From Gamarada debralockiae (Eukaryota; Ascomycota; Leotiomycetes; Helotiales; Hyphodiscaceae): a stretch of 42,730 nt of DNA. The stretch's first letter is position 1, and each line of letters begins with the position of its first letter. The notes beneath the pieces are model-generated. The model was not told the DNA's origin. It searched no databases and worked only from the letters and a program-made list of their open reading frames with translations. The position numbers and the translations under genes were made by a program. This document shows positions 42,703 through 42,730 of the stretch, piece after piece. The stretch is taken from assembly GCA_002803225.1 (NCBI GenBank), contig NXFV01001655.1, positions 1 to 42,730 of the forward strand. Reading direction: 5' to 3'.

Positions 42703-42730
42703 CCCCCCCCCCCCCCCCCCCCCCCCCCCC
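42703..42730. repeat. Poly-C tract at window end
   Basis: Twenty-eight consecutive C residues reach the last base. Most likely a sequencing or contig-edge artefact rather than genomic sequence; it does not resemble a fungal telomere repeat (TTAGGG/CCCTAA). Confidence 0.7.

Noticed and set aside
42703..42730. Poly-C end as a telomere
   Set aside because: No CCCTAA-type repeats; a homopolymer at the very end is better explained as an artefact.

Overview
The window looks like nuclear DNA of a filamentous ascomycete (Pezizomycotina; Leotiomycetes-like is only an impression). The grounds are short GT-AG introns of 45-60 nt with CTRAC-type branch sites, a fungal pyrG with its acidic insert, an SSA-type HSP70, an eS19 gene, NOD-like receptors with HET or patatin heads, and a decayed Ty1/copia element with RIP-like stops. 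The right end runs into a 28-nt poly-C tract, probably a contig edge.

Layout. 1-3.3 kb: 5' part of a HET-NACHT-WD40 receptor (minus strand, WD40 array cut by the window start). 3.3-5.8 kb: mostly empty. 5.8-13.5 kb: housekeeping block with an MDR oxidoreductase (+), pyrG (-), cytosolic HSP70 (-, with a heat-shock element upstream) and ribosomal protein eS19 (+). 14.8-16.5 kb: a lysine-rich protein with a deaminase-like HVE...PCRDC signature (+). 17.8-22.2 kb: a second receptor, patatin-NB-ARC-TPR (-). 22.5-31.8 kb: a graveyard holding a truncated copia element (+), a frameshifted UPF1-like SF1 helicase pseudogene (-) that abuts it in helicase motif V, and a decayed gene ending in degenerate Cys/His finger-like repeats (+). 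32.3-42.4 kb: intact genes again, namely an aldehyde dehydrogenase (-), an NDUFAF3/Mth938-type mitochondrial protein (-), dihydroxy-acid dehydratase (-, ten exons including one of 8 nt) and an alpha/beta-hydrolase fused to a dual-specificity phosphatase (+).

The most unusual signal is in the introns. Two introns of the aldehyde dehydrogenase gene and one of the hydrolase-phosphatase gene are long (168-185 nt) and share ordered sequence blocks at nearly constant spacing, although their host genes are unrelated. They behave like copies of an introner-like element, a mobile intron family. Second in interest is the pair of incompatibility/immune-type receptors, each ending in a nearly uniform array of 42-residue repeats, lying in the same region as a deaminase-like gene and an eroded transposon/pseudogene island.

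All exon models were built by eye from splice signals, frame and remembered family consensus. No alignment or database search was run.
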